From: Actinomycetota bacterium | Lineage (GTDB): Bacteria; Actinomycetota; Acidimicrobiia; Acidimicrobiales; Iamiaceae | Assembly (NCBI GenBank): GCA_019639075.1 | Contig: JAHBSO010000015.1 | Span: forward strand, 1 to 64,000 | DNA length: 64,000 bases | Direction: 5' to 3' | Shown here: positions 9,601 to 17,704 of the stretch, piece by piece | How the letters are laid out: each line of letters opens with the position of its first letter | How positions within the stretch are numbered: the stretch's first letter is position 1 | The notes under the pieces: generated by a model | Told to the model about the DNA's origin: nothing | The model's input: only the letters and a program-made list of their open reading frames with translations | Databases searched by the model: none | Program-made: the position numbers and the translations under genes

Positions 9601-9609
9601 GTCAGCCAC
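6601..9609 (-). CDS. TIR-domain membrane protein with beta-propeller-like C terminus
   Basis: This 1002-residue protein has a TIR domain at about residues 15-150 (HDVFISYSHAADD; SPWVARELDHW, where E96 sits at the catalytic Glu position of NAD-cleaving TIRs). A basic stretch and one transmembrane helix (about 201-221) follow. A helical linker typical of actinobacterial STAND/WD40 proteins precedes some 740 residues of repeated beta-rich segments that resemble a degenerate propeller. The C terminus (ACELAGRPLTADEW) matches the closing motif of such WD40 proteins. The TIR domain should face the cytosol and the propeller the outside. The GTG start follows TACCCT by 7 nt. It is a single gene; a signalling or defence role is inferred. 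Confidence 0.8.
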   Translation of the reverse strand: MADRPERQGPSGSGHDVFISYSHAADDRLAPALQRGLERLGARWPRSQALRVFRDRTGLSADASLWGAIETALDGAGWFLLLASPDAARSPWVARELDHWLAANPATRLMVALTDGDWGWDPASGRAIGDAVPDRLLDAFEDEPRHVDLRWARSETDLDLHHARFRDAVAELAAPVHGITKDQLEGDFVVERRRVRTRTRLTIAALAVLALAASALAVVAWRQTTTARRQTERATAQSLLVQARLSAASRPDLAALYAAEAAALVDSPQTRSALMEAVNLDPLLDRVVPLEGERPLLVSRGGEYVVTADAAGLVVRSANDGTTVRTIDLEPGVRTSFSNPDAPATAVPALIPAPVGPSDEPPDVASLVSIDEIESTIAVVGVDGDGRSVTTYSLSTPSDAPEHTLLDGPVREIAWLAAARLLTVVANGDESHLVVLDTSTSPATIVSEPSDPGQGGCRLSVAPDAGRFVTKVLTESGEVWRVEGTDGETVAEVPAFDDRCASLTPDGAHLYRVTAGGVTTIPGRVPGEEPRQTEEVLPSLELVDLASTEVTWRLDPTTYRSFFEGAEFGNALIADDATVTSSADGRRLLVGIWMVGPAFGSDIVRLDPLGRTTFGWSTAPEPRTTALDASGTAFVRLTPAGVAHFATPLLDGLPCTDLLELTGRIPLVPDGDGGGWRPSCGDEREIRFVAADLEPAATVGYADPGLDHIGIVSPVQLLVVDTSDRTVRDLAASTSFPQALRDGLANTQELVVTPEHLIVVLGIGPTASAHTAYWFDLDSGDPVATAVFDSMVVDRRHERLVAIDDGRLVSVPLDAPDDGSPVPDVQVPTDASLALVDGSVLAITGSSGGAQLFDADLDPLDLDVDADESVVAASPDGGLIAVRSSNDVRVLRAGDGTTVAELPGDEAGSAWFVGDGIAVEFERDLEFHRFDGTSAVLMSSDPLNDRGPEIVGVVDDELIIGSGAHLKVDGDLAARACELAGRPLTADEWSAAATSGTPRLCR

Positions 9610-9616
9610 GAGCGCC

Positions 9617-9622
9617 AGGGTA
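9617..9622 (-). promoter_or_regulatory. Putative leaderless -10 (TACCCT) for TIR gene
   Basis: TACCCT on the minus strand lies 7 nt before the GTG at 9609. No Shine-Dalgarno sequence is seen. Confidence 0.48.
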
Positions 9623-9805
9623 GGCCGCGATCAGGTGGTGCGATTCCCCCTTCACAGTGGGGCGGAATGGGCGTAACTTCCGGAAGAGGGTGTGGGCCTC
9701 CCGGGCCCGTCCGCGACAGGAGGACCCGAAGGCAGGTCGGGCGTGAACGCCCCGTCGATGCTGGGGGAGTTCGCGAACCGCTCGACCGAACCCCGGAGGT
9801 ATCCG

Positions 9806-10273
9806 ATGCCGGACGTGACCGTGAGCAAGGACGTGGAGGCGCCGCCCGAGGTGGTGTGGGCGCTCGTCTCGGACCTGTCCCGAATGCCCGAGTGGTCACC
9901 CGAGAACGAGGGCCTCGAGTGGCTCGACGGTGCGACCGAGGCCGCGGTCGGGGCTCGGTTCCGCGGCACGAATCGCAACGGCTCGAAGTCGTGGAAGGCG
10001 GTCGGCAAGGTCACGGCGTTCGAACCCGGACGGACGCTCGGCTTCAGCATCACGGCCGGGCCGTTCAAGGTGGCCGACTGGAGCTATGCGATCGAGCCGA
10101 CGGCGGGCGGTTGTCGCCTGACCGAGTCGTGGACCGACCGTCGAAGCGGCCTCTTCAAACCGGTGGCCCGGTTGGCCACCGGGGTCGACGACCGCCCGTC
10201 GCACAACCGCGAGGGCATGGAGACCACGCTGCAACGCATCGCGGACGCGGCGGAGCAGCCGTCGGCGGACTGA
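9806..10273 (+). CDS. SRPBCC-family (polyketide cyclase/START-like) protein
   Basis: This 155-residue single-domain protein has the SRPBCC ligand-binding fold. It opens with VSKDVEAPPEVVWALVSDLSRMPEWSP, the usual first strand and helices, and has the conserved GRTLGFSI and C-terminal helix regions. Members bind hydrophobic ligands or act as aromatase/cyclases; no ligand can be assigned. The ATG at 9806 is chosen because GGAGG lies 7 nt upstream; earlier in-frame codons have no ribosome binding site at good spacing. It converges on the GMC oxidoreductase gene. About 190 bp of upstream sequence hold no other gene. Confidence 0.88.
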   Translation: MPDVTVSKDVEAPPEVVWALVSDLSRMPEWSPENEGLEWLDGATEAAVGARFRGTNRNGSKSWKAVGKVTAFEPGRTLGFSITAGPFKVADWSYAIEPTAGGCRLTESWTDRRSGLFKPVARLATGVDDRPSHNREGMETTLQRIADAAEQPSAD

Positions 10274-10294
10274 CGTCTCGACACGAGCGCGACG

Positions 10295-12133
10295 TCAGCC
10301 GGTGGCGACGCGCTCGGCGAGCTGGATGCCGTGGTCGGCGGCGATCATCTCCGCCGCCTTCTCGCCGATCATGATGGCCGCCGCGTTGGTGTTGCCGCTG
10401 ACCACGTTCGGCATGACGCTCGCGTCGGCCACGCGGAGCCCTCCCACACCGAGAACCCGGAGCTCCGGGTCGACCACGCTGCCGATGCGACACGTGCTGG
10501 TCAGGTGGTACACGGTGAACGAGTAGTGGCGGGCCATGTCCTCGAGCAGGGCGTCGCTGGGGCGGTCACCGGGCTGGTAGCCGTGCTTGGTCGCGACGGC
10601 CTTCGGGAGCACCAGGGGGCCGAGCTCGGTCGGCCAGTGCTCGGCGATGTCGAGCGCCCGCCGCAGCACCGCGACCATCACGTCCATGTCGTGCGGGTCG
10701 TCGAAGTAGTTCATGCGGATGTCGGGGTGGTCGAGCGGGTCGGCGCTGATCAGCCTGATCTCGCCCTCGCTGTGGGGCTGCACCGGGTTGGCCAGCACGA
10801 AGATGCTCTCGGCGTCGGCCGCCAGCGCGGCGTCGGCGTCCTCGAAGTAGTCGTCGGGGTCGACGCGCAGGCAGCGTTGCCAGATCTCGCGGTTGTAGCC
10901 GGTGACGAACACGGCGAGCTGGGCGTCGTGGGTGTGGTCGTCGCCGAGGCCGGTCGACACGAACGCCGAGGCGTCGTAGAGCGACGACGACACCAACCCG
11001 TGGCCGGTGGTCGCCCATTCGGTGACGAGCCGCTCGGCCTCGGCCTTGAGCCCTTGGAGCTCCGGCGGCAGCGACGCGTCGTCGGCCGGGTCGGCGGGGA
11101 GCGGTCCGGCCGGGGCACGGAGCGCATCGGGCCCCATCGAGACGCCGACCTCGTTCATCGAGACACCGATGCCGGGCGCCGGGAAGAACAGGCCGACCTG
11201 GAGGTGGTCCTTGAGGTGCTTGCCCACCTCGGGGGCGTCGAGGACGCACGTGATCCCCACCGCCTCGAGGTCGGCCCGGGGTCCGATCCCCGAGAGCATC
11301 AACACCTGCGGCGAGCCGACCGCGCCACCGCTCAGGATCACCTCGCGCTCGGCCCGGACGACCTGTGTCGTGCCGTCCGCGTCGCGGTACTCGACGCCGG
11401 TGGCTCGCAGGTCATCGCCGTCGCCGTCGAGCAGCACCCGGGTGACCTGGGCGTGGCAGATCACCTCCAGGTTGGGGCGTTGTTCCGGGCCGCCCTCGAG
11501 GAACGCGTGGTAGGTGCTCGACCGCTTGCCGTCGCGCGTGGTGGTCTGCAACAGCGACACGACGCCGTCGGGTCCGCCGCGATCGCGACCGTTGTAGTCG
11601 CCGAGGGGGATGCCGGCCGCCACCGCGGCGTCGACGAACTGCTGCGCGGCCGGCAGCACCGGGGCCCGCACCGAGACGCCGAGGGCGCCGGTGGTGCTGT
11701 GCGCGTCGGTGTCGATGACGATGTCGCCGCTCGGCGCGAGGCCTTCGCTCTTCTTGAAGTACGGCAGCACCTCGTCGTAGCTCCAGCCGGTCGCTCCGGC
11801 GGCGGCCCACGCGTCGAAGTCGCCGGGATGGCCACGGACGTAGGCCATGTAGTTGATGCCCGACGAGCCGCCGAGCATCTTGCCGCGGGGGACCATCATC
11901 CGGCCTTCGGCGAGGCCGAGGCCGCATCCGCCGGCATCGGCGGTGTACATCCAGTCGGTGTCGGGGTCCTGCTGCAGGGCCGCGGCGGCGACGGGCATCG
12001 CCTCGGCGGGCGGTGGTGGCCCGCCGGCTTCGAGCAGCGCCACCCGCGTGCTCGGATCCTCCGAGAGGCGGGCGGCGATGACCGCTCCCGCCGATCCGCC
12101 GCCCACCACGACAACGTCGAAGCCTTCGCCCAT
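10295..12133 (-). CDS. GMC-family FAD oxidoreductase (choline-dehydrogenase-like)
   Basis: This 612-residue glucose-methanol-choline oxidoreductase has the FAD-binding motif VVVGGGSAGAVIAARL at residues 8-23 and the GMC signature GKMLGGSSGINYM. The second signature contains SGGAVGSPQVLMLSGIGP. The C-terminal active site has YHLTSTCRIG (His about 543) and SGNTNAAA (Asn about 581-583). Such enzymes oxidise alcohols; the substrate here is not predictable. No signal peptide is present. The ATG at 12133 follows TAGCGT by 7 nt, suggesting a leaderless message. Its 3' neighbour is convergent and its 5' neighbour (CAP lipoprotein) is co-directional but 51 bp away. Confidence 0.9.
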   Translation of the reverse strand: MGEGFDVVVVGGGSAGAVIAARLSEDPSTRVALLEAGGPPPPAEAMPVAAAALQQDPDTDWMYTADAGGCGLGLAEGRMMVPRGKMLGGSSGINYMAYVRGHPGDFDAWAAAGATGWSYDEVLPYFKKSEGLAPSGDIVIDTDAHSTTGALGVSVRAPVLPAAQQFVDAAVAAGIPLGDYNGRDRGGPDGVVSLLQTTTRDGKRSSTYHAFLEGGPEQRPNLEVICHAQVTRVLLDGDGDDLRATGVEYRDADGTTQVVRAEREVILSGGAVGSPQVLMLSGIGPRADLEAVGITCVLDAPEVGKHLKDHLQVGLFFPAPGIGVSMNEVGVSMGPDALRAPAGPLPADPADDASLPPELQGLKAEAERLVTEWATTGHGLVSSSLYDASAFVSTGLGDDHTHDAQLAVFVTGYNREIWQRCLRVDPDDYFEDADAALAADAESIFVLANPVQPHSEGEIRLISADPLDHPDIRMNYFDDPHDMDVMVAVLRRALDIAEHWPTELGPLVLPKAVATKHGYQPGDRPSDALLEDMARHYSFTVYHLTSTCRIGSVVDPELRVLGVGGLRVADASVMPNVVSGNTNAAAIMIGEKAAEMIAADHGIQLAERVATG

Positions 12134-12140
12134 GGCGCGG

Positions 12141-12146
12141 ACGCTA
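12141..12146 (-). promoter_or_regulatory. Putative leaderless -10 (TAGCGT) for GMC oxidoreductase
   Basis: TAGCGT on the minus strand lies 7 nt before the ATG at 12133. It is the same hexamer as at 2583-2588. Confidence 0.48.
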
Positions 12147-12184
12147 CTTCTTCTCCTGGCTCCCGGCTCGTGGTTCGTGGCTCG

Positions 12185-13441
12185 TCACATGGTCTGGAAC
12201 GTGGTGGTCCACATCGCGGTGTAGCTGCTGTTGTCGGCGTTCTTCAGGCCGCTGACCGTGAAGGTCCAGGTCTCACCGGCCTGCGGCGCCCGCGACGGGA
12301 AGTAGTACATGCCCGGCCCGCAGTAGCCGTTGCTCTTGGTGACCGAGTCGGCCGTGACGGGGATCCCGTTGGAGCTGGAGATGGTGACCACCGCGTCGGT
12401 CACCGATCGGCCGTTGGGCGCCATGAAGGTGAACACGTCGAGCAGTCCGCCGGTGGCGAGGTTCACCGGCACCACCCCGGGGTTGGGCCAGGCGATGAAC
12501 CCGTCCCGCGACTGACCGGCGGGGAACGAGGTCGACGGGATGACCTTCAGCGTGTCCATCTGGAAGTACCACGGCGACACGAAGCCGACGGCCTTGCCGA
12601 AGCCCATTTGGGTGGTGCCGGGGCACAGCACCCAGCGCCGGTGGAGGTCGTACCCGCTGCCGTCGACGACGTACTGCTTGATCCCGTCGGTGGTCGTGGT
12701 GGGCGGGGACGAGGTCCCGGTGTAGCCGAGGTTGGAGGTCGAAGCGCCCGTGGCGCCGTCGGCGGTGTAGCAGGCCCACGTGGAGGGCGGGTTGTGGCTG
12801 ATCTGGCCGTTGGCCGCCATGAGCAGCGCCGTGTTCTGGGCCTGGGCGGTGTAGGTGGCGCTCTCGGTGGTCGGTCCCACGCCGGACAGGGCGCGGTACG
12901 CGTTCACCTTGTCGAGGGCGGCCGTGCGGTACGCCTGGGTGGTGGTGCCGGGGGTGCAGTTCGACGTGTTGGCCGTGGAACCGTGGGCCGGGAGGGTCGC
13001 GTTGATCGTGGTCCACGCCGCCGCGATCGCGGTCGGGTCGGTGGCACCGGAGGCGACACAGCCGGGGGTCGCGTCGCTGGCGTCGAGCGTCGGTCCGCTC
13101 ACGGTGGCGGACAGGGTGCCCGCCGGGACGACCGTGCCGCTCCAGTCCCCGTTGCTGTCGTAGGCCGTCACCTGAACGGTGTGGGTGCCGGCGGCGACCT
13201 TGGTGAGCTGGCAGCTCCGTGCCGTGCCGCCCAGCCGGGCCACCTCGGCGCCATCGACGTCGATCCGGTACTGGGCGATCGTCTGGCCCTCGTCGTACTC
13301 GACCGCGGCGGGCCACTGCAGGAGGATCCCGCCGGACGCCGCCGTCACCTGGAGGCTGGCACCGTCCTCGAACCGCGGGTTGCACGCCGCCAGCACCAGC
13401 ACCGCCGCGCCGATCGCGAACGCTCGTCGGACCATCTTCAT
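12185..13441 (-). CDS. Secreted lipoprotein with FN3-like and CAP (SCP/PR1) domains
   Basis: This 418-residue exported protein carries a lipoprotein signal (VLVLAACNPR, lipobox Cys at about residue 20). A fibronectin-III-like region follows (about 27-115; LQWPAAVEYDEGQTIAQYRIDV and THTVQVTAYDSNGDWSG). A CAP/SCP-like domain comes next (about 165-300), with LDKVNAYRALSGV, AQNTALLMAANGQISHNPP and a tail region around MGFGKAVGF. The C-terminal beta domain (about 320-418) resembles an Ig-like fold. CAP proteins act at the cell surface in many bacteria; function here is unknown. A -10-like TAGGGT lies about 40 nt upstream and a GGGGGGTGG ribosome site precedes the ATG. Confidence 0.78.
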   Translation of the reverse strand: MKMVRRAFAIGAAVLVLAACNPRFEDGASLQVTAASGGILLQWPAAVEYDEGQTIAQYRIDVDGAEVARLGGTARSCQLTKVAAGTHTVQVTAYDSNGDWSGTVVPAGTLSATVSGPTLDASDATPGCVASGATDPTAIAAAWTTINATLPAHGSTANTSNCTPGTTTQAYRTAALDKVNAYRALSGVGPTTESATYTAQAQNTALLMAANGQISHNPPSTWACYTADGATGASTSNLGYTGTSSPPTTTTDGIKQYVVDGSGYDLHRRWVLCPGTTQMGFGKAVGFVSPWYFQMDTLKVIPSTSFPAGQSRDGFIAWPNPGVVPVNLATGGLLDVFTFMAPNGRSVTDAVVTISSSNGIPVTADSVTKSNGYCGPGMYYFPSRAPQAGETWTFTVSGLKNADNSSYTAMWTTTFQTM

Positions 13442-13521
13442 CGGGCCACCCCCCGGGGTTCGGTTGTGGCGGGGACCCTACTTCCGGTCGGGGCGAGCCG
13501 CTCGGGACGACGCCGCCCGGC

Positions 13522-16500
13522 TCAGGTCGGCAGCAGGCTGAACGGTTCGGCGAGGCGGCCCTCGGCGAACGCGACCTCGAAGTCGTCGGGTCCGACCTGC
13601 TCGGCGAGCGCGGCGAGAAGCTCGGTCCGGCGACGCTGCATCACCGGCCACACCGGGATCTCGACCCGCTCGCGCAGCCGGTTCGCCGCACCGACGAGCA
13701 CCGCCGCATCACGGGGACGGCCGTCGACGAAGGCGATCGCCGCCGCCACCTCCAGCGTGAGCACGGTCCCCTCCACCTGGTGCGTCCGACGGCAGCACCG
13801 GGCCGCCCGGACGAGGTGCGGCTCGGCGCCGGCCACGTCGCCCTCGCTCAGGAAGTCGAGCGCGAGCTGGCACGAGAGCTGACCGAGGAGCACCGGTTCG
13901 TCGAGCTGTTGCGCGATCTCCAGTGCCTCGAGCTGGATCTCGATGCCGCGTTCGGGGGTCGAGTATCGGCGGATCGCGCCACCGAGCACGGCGAGCGCGA
14001 ACGAGAGGCCCCAGTCGAGCTCGCGGGACCTCGCGGACGTGGCCGCCGAGGTCGCGAGGTCGATCGCTTCGGCGACGTCGCCGTTCGCCGGGACGATGAG
14101 GGCCAACATGCACGACGCCACCGCCGCGCCCGGGGCGTCGTCGGCGGCGCCGTAGGCGGCGAGCGCGTGACGGAGGAGCACCTCGGCCTCGAGGTGGTCG
14201 CCGAGGGAGAAGCGCACCGCTCCCAACGCCTCCCAGATGGACGCCGCCACCGCCGGTTCGACGCGATCGGGGGGTCGGACCCGCGACGCCAGGCGCTCGA
14301 TCCACACGCGGCCCTCCGACATCCGCCCGGTCAGCCAGTACCAGATCCACGAGGACGCCGCGATCGAGCCGAGCGCCGCGTCGTCGTCCTGCTCGGTGCG
14401 CCAGGCGATGGCGGCGCGCACGTTGGCGACCTCGCGGTCGAGCTCGGCCCACCGCTCGGTGGCACCGGGGTGGCGGGCGGGGTCGCATCGGGCGGCGAGC
14501 TCCTGGAACCACGTGGCGTGGCGGTCGCGCACCTCGACGAGCTCGGCCGCCTCCTCGAGGTGTCGCCACGCGTACGCACGAACGGTCTGGAGCATCGCGA
14601 TCCGCGGGCCGACGTCGGCGTCGTGGAACGTGACCACCAGGCTCTTCTCGAGCAGGGACGAGAGCGTCTCGAGCACGTCGTCGACGGGCTCGCCGTGGCA
14701 CACGAACTCGATCGCGTCGAGCGATGCACCGCCGGCGAAGACGGCGAGACGGGCGAAGAGCGCCTGCTCGTCGGCCTCGAGGAGTCGGTAGCTCCAGTCG
14801 AGGGTCGCGCGAAGCGTCCGCTGCCGGTCCGGGAGGTTGACGCTCCCGCTGTCGAGCACGTCGATCCGGTCGCCGAGGCGCTCGAGGATCGCTTCGGGCG
14901 GCAGGAGCCGGATGCGCGCCGCGACCAGCTCGATCGCCAGCGGCAGGCCGTCGAGCCGACGGCAGAGCTCGGCGACCGCCCTCACGTTCGAGGGATCGAG
15001 GCGGAAGGACGGTCTCGCTGCCATCGCGTGCTCGACGAACAGCGCGACGGCCGGCGAGGACGCGACGTGGTCCAGGGTCTCGGCGTCGTCGTCACTGCCC
15101 TGGTCGGGGAGGTCGAGGGGAGCGAGGGGGATCTCGTGCTCCCCCTGGAGTCGCAGAACCTGCCGGCTCGTGACGAGGAGCGACAGGCCCGGACAGCGCT
15201 CGAGCAGGAGCGCGAGCTCGGGGCCCGCGCCGACGACCTGCTCGAGGTTGTCGAGGACGAGCAGCACCCGGTCGTCCCCGAGCGCCGCGGCGACGGCGTC
15301 GACCGCGGTCTGCTGCATCTCGACCGGGACGCCGACGGCGACGGCGATCGTGGCGGTCACGAGCGCCGGATCGACCACGTCGCCGATGCGGACGACGCGG
15401 ACCTCCTCGAAGTCGTCCTGGAGGGCCCGGGCCACCTCGGTCGCCACCCTGGTCTTGCCGACCCCGCCGGTTCCGGTGATCGTGACCAGGCGGGCGCCCG
15501 AACGGATCTCTTCGGCCACCGCGTCGACCACCGACGCCCGCCCGATCGTCGGGGTGAGCGGAACGGGGAGGGGAGGAGGGGCGCTCCGCGCGGTCCGGCC
15601 GGCGACGGGGCGTGCCGGCCCGCCCTGCTCGAACCGCTCGCTGAGGAGCACGGCGAGGTCCTGCTCGACGAGCTCCGCCAACTCCTCGTCGGTCTCGAAG
15701 CGCCGGTACGAGGAGTCCGGTCGCTCTCCGAGCCTGCCGATCATCTCGGCGAGGCGAGTTTCGCGACCCTCGGCCGGCTCCTTGATGTACATCAGCCGCG
15801 GCATCCCCTCGGACAGGACGAACTCGTCCTCGAGCCCCGAGATCGTCTCGCCCGGCGCGACCCAGCCGTACCGCTCCCAGTACACGCCGAGGAACACCTG
15901 GCTCTGTTCGAGGTACGCCCGGTACAGCTGCGCCGGAGGGTGCGGGCGGGCGCCCAGCTCGAACATCACCGGGATGAGGCGGAGCCGCTCGATGGCCGAG
16001 CGGACCGCTGCTCGTTCGGGCGCCAACTCGCCCAACGTCGAGCTGACGAACACCCGCAGCCGCTGATCCGGCGTCCGGATCGCGCTCGGCGCCGCGGTCA
16101 CCGGACCCACGTCGGGGGTCCCGTCGGAGCCCGGTGCCGACGACAACGCCCGATCGACCCAGGGCACGTCCGGCGCCGTGACGCCGTAGGCGTGCACGGG
16201 ATCGGTGAGCCCCTTTAGCTCGACCGGACCGAGGTCGACGAGCGACACACCGACCGCGTCGACGTCCAGGAGCTCGGCGGTCAACGAGGACACGACGATC
16301 TGTCCGCCGTGCGCCGCGCCCATGAGGCGGGCGGCCCGGTTCACGGCCGGGCCGAAGTAGTTGTCGTCGCGCTCCTGCACCTCGCCGGTGTGCAGTCCCA
16401 TCCGCACCCGCAACGTCACGTCATCGGGCCAGGGCTCCGCGGCCAGCTCGCGTTGGGCCGCGATCGCGGCGGCGACCGCGTCCCCGGCGCTGGCGAACGC

Positions 16501-16686
16501 CGCGCAGACCCCGTCGCCACCCGTGGCGAAGACACGACCGCCGGCATCGGCGATCGCGGTGTGCAGGATGGCGTCGTGGCGGCCGAGCGCCGCACCCATC
16601 GCGGCGCGATGCGCCTCCCACAGCCGCGTGGATCCCTCCACGTCTGTGAACAGGAACGTCACGGTCCCCGTCGGGAACTCCTCCAC
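13522..16686 (-). CDS. Cyclase-homology / DUF4062 / LuxR-type ATPase / TPR signalling protein
   Basis: This protein is about 1054 residues. A class III nucleotide-cyclase homology domain comes first (TGTVTFLFTDVEGSTRLWE; metal Asp D15 and D58 in GGDGV; NRAAR near residue 116). The Lys that normally selects adenine four residues before D58 is Ala, so cyclase activity is doubtful. DUF4062 follows (about 205-310, LRVFVSSTLGELAPERAAV). A P-loop ATPase domain has GTGGVGKTRVATEV near residue 400 and LLVLDNLEQV. Helical TPR-like repeats run to the end. The GTG at 16686 is preferred because the family starts right before this cyclase motif and GGGGGA lies about 10 nt upstream; a TTG at 16713 is an alternative. 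It is monocistronic. Confidence 0.85.
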   Translation of the reverse strand: MEEFPTGTVTFLFTDVEGSTRLWEAHRAAMGAALGRHDAILHTAIADAGGRVFATGGDGVCAAFASAGDAVAAAIAAQRELAAEPWPDDVTLRVRMGLHTGEVQERDDNYFGPAVNRAARLMGAAHGGQIVVSSLTAELLDVDAVGVSLVDLGPVELKGLTDPVHAYGVTAPDVPWVDRALSSAPGSDGTPDVGPVTAAPSAIRTPDQRLRVFVSSTLGELAPERAAVRSAIERLRLIPVMFELGARPHPPAQLYRAYLEQSQVFLGVYWERYGWVAPGETISGLEDEFVLSEGMPRLMYIKEPAEGRETRLAEMIGRLGERPDSSYRRFETDEELAELVEQDLAVLLSERFEQGGPARPVAGRTARSAPPPLPVPLTPTIGRASVVDAVAEEIRSGARLVTITGTGGVGKTRVATEVARALQDDFEEVRVVRIGDVVDPALVTATIAVAVGVPVEMQQTAVDAVAAALGDDRVLLVLDNLEQVVGAGPELALLLERCPGLSLLVTSRQVLRLQGEHEIPLAPLDLPDQGSDDDAETLDHVASSPAVALFVEHAMAARPSFRLDPSNVRAVAELCRRLDGLPLAIELVAARIRLLPPEAILERLGDRIDVLDSGSVNLPDRQRTLRATLDWSYRLLEADEQALFARLAVFAGGASLDAIEFVCHGEPVDDVLETLSSLLEKSLVVTFHDADVGPRIAMLQTVRAYAWRHLEEAAELVEVRDRHATWFQELAARCDPARHPGATERWAELDREVANVRAAIAWRTEQDDDAALGSIAASSWIWYWLTGRMSEGRVWIERLASRVRPPDRVEPAVAASIWEALGAVRFSLGDHLEAEVLLRHALAAYGAADDAPGAAVASCMLALIVPANGDVAEAIDLATSAATSARSRELDWGLSFALAVLGGAIRRYSTPERGIEIQLEALEIAQQLDEPVLLGQLSCQLALDFLSEGDVAGAEPHLVRAARCCRRTHQVEGTVLTLEVAAAIAFVDGRPRDAAVLVGAANRLRERVEIPVWPVMQRRRTELLAALAEQVGPDDFEVAFAEGRLAEPFSLLPT

Positions 16687-16833
16687 GCCACCATTGTCCC
16701 CCAGATCGGACAAACAGGTCGGCGGATCGTCCTCGGGGCGTCCGACCGGTGAAGGCGATCAGCGCGGCGGCGCATCCCACATCGGTGCACCGCGACCGAA
16801 CGGGCGGCACAATGACGTCCCGAGGTGCCCGCC

Positions 16834-17688
16834 ATGACCACGCTCTTCACGTCCGACGTCGTCTACCTGGCCCGCCGCGAGCCCGACCCGACGGCGGCGG
16901 CCCCCGACGACCCGAGCGCATTCGTCGAGTCCCGATCCGTCGAGATCCGCGACGGACGAACGGCCGCGCTCCCCGGCTGGAAGGACTGCGGGTTCGAGCT
17001 CGTCGAGCATCCGTCGTCGGTCACGGACTGGGACGACGACGACGAGGTCGCCCGCATCCACCACCCCGAGCTCGAAGCACTCGCCGCCGCGATGACCGGG
17101 GCCGACCACGCCCTCGTCTCCAGCCACATCAGGCGGAACCCGGCGGCCGCCGCCGGCGTCCACGAGCAGCTCGCCCCGATCCCGTTCGCGCACTCCGACT
17201 TCGCCGCGGGCCACGAGGAGTTCATCCGTCGCCTGTACTCGAACGGCGCCCCCGGACCTGCCGGGGCACTGGCCCGTCACGGCCTCGACGCCACCGCGGT
17301 CACCGAGGCCCGACGCATCGTGATCCTCCAGTTCTGGCGCAACCTCGGACCCGCCAAGATGGACTACCCCCTCGCCTTCTGCGACATCGGCTCGGTCACC
17401 CTCGACCAGGGGCGTGCCATCCGGGTGGAGAACTACGCCGGCACCGGCGCCACGTTCGACGCGCTCGCCATGACCGCGCCCGCCGACGACGAGCCGCCGC
17501 ACCGGTGGTACGTCTTCCCGGAGATGCGACCCGACGAGACCGTGGCGTTCCGCACCTACGACACCGACCTCGCCGAGGGCGGCGACGTCTACTTCACCCC
17601 CCACTGCGCCGTCCGCGACCCGGAGGTGCCGGTCGGCGCGCCGGCCCGCTCCAGCATCGAGCTGCGGGCCACCTGCGTCTTCACCTGA
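16834..17688 (+). CDS. CmcJ/NvfI-family oxidoreductase-like protein
   Basis: This 284-residue protein resembles the CmcJ/NvfI (GA4-desaturase-like) family, a 2-oxoglutarate/iron-dioxygenase-related group. Recognisable pieces are IPFAHSDFAAGH (HxD metal-ligand pattern), ILQFWRNLGPAKMDYPLAFCDIGSV, RWYVFPEMRPDETVAFRTYD, and VYFTPHCAVRDPEVPVGAPARSSIELR with the distal His. Members act in fungal and bacterial secondary metabolism, but no biosynthetic cluster is visible here. The ATG at 16834 is chosen over the GTG at 16825 because CGAGG lies 7 nt upstream of it. It converges with a second CmcJ-like gene across only 16 bp. Confidence 0.8.
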   Translation: MTTLFTSDVVYLARREPDPTAAAPDDPSAFVESRSVEIRDGRTAALPGWKDCGFELVEHPSSVTDWDDDDEVARIHHPELEALAAAMTGADHALVSSHIRRNPAAAAGVHEQLAPIPFAHSDFAAGHEEFIRRLYSNGAPGPAGALARHGLDATAVTEARRIVILQFWRNLGPAKMDYPLAFCDIGSVTLDQGRAIRVENYAGTGATFDALAMTAPADDEPPHRWYVFPEMRPDETVAFRTYDTDLAEGGDVYFTPHCAVRDPEVPVGAPARSSIELRATCVFT

Positions 17689-17704
17689 CGATCGCCAGGC
17701 TCGG

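Noticed and set aside
9743..9806. Earlier GTG start (9743) for the SRPBCC gene
   Set aside because: The nearest AGGAGG is about 20 nt upstream, too far; ATG 9806 has GGAGG at good spacing and fits the family N terminus.
12150..12184. Short stuttered repeats (GGCTCGTGG / TTCGTGG / GGCTCGT) between the GMC and CAP genes
   Set aside because: Only two to three imperfect copies occur over 35 bp, with no symmetry; too little to call a functional repeat.
10331..13882. A plus-strand open frame of about 1180 codons opposite the GMC oxidoreductase and CAP lipoprotein
   Set aside because: It is a low-information antisense shadow; the minus-strand genes carry signal peptides and conserved motifs.
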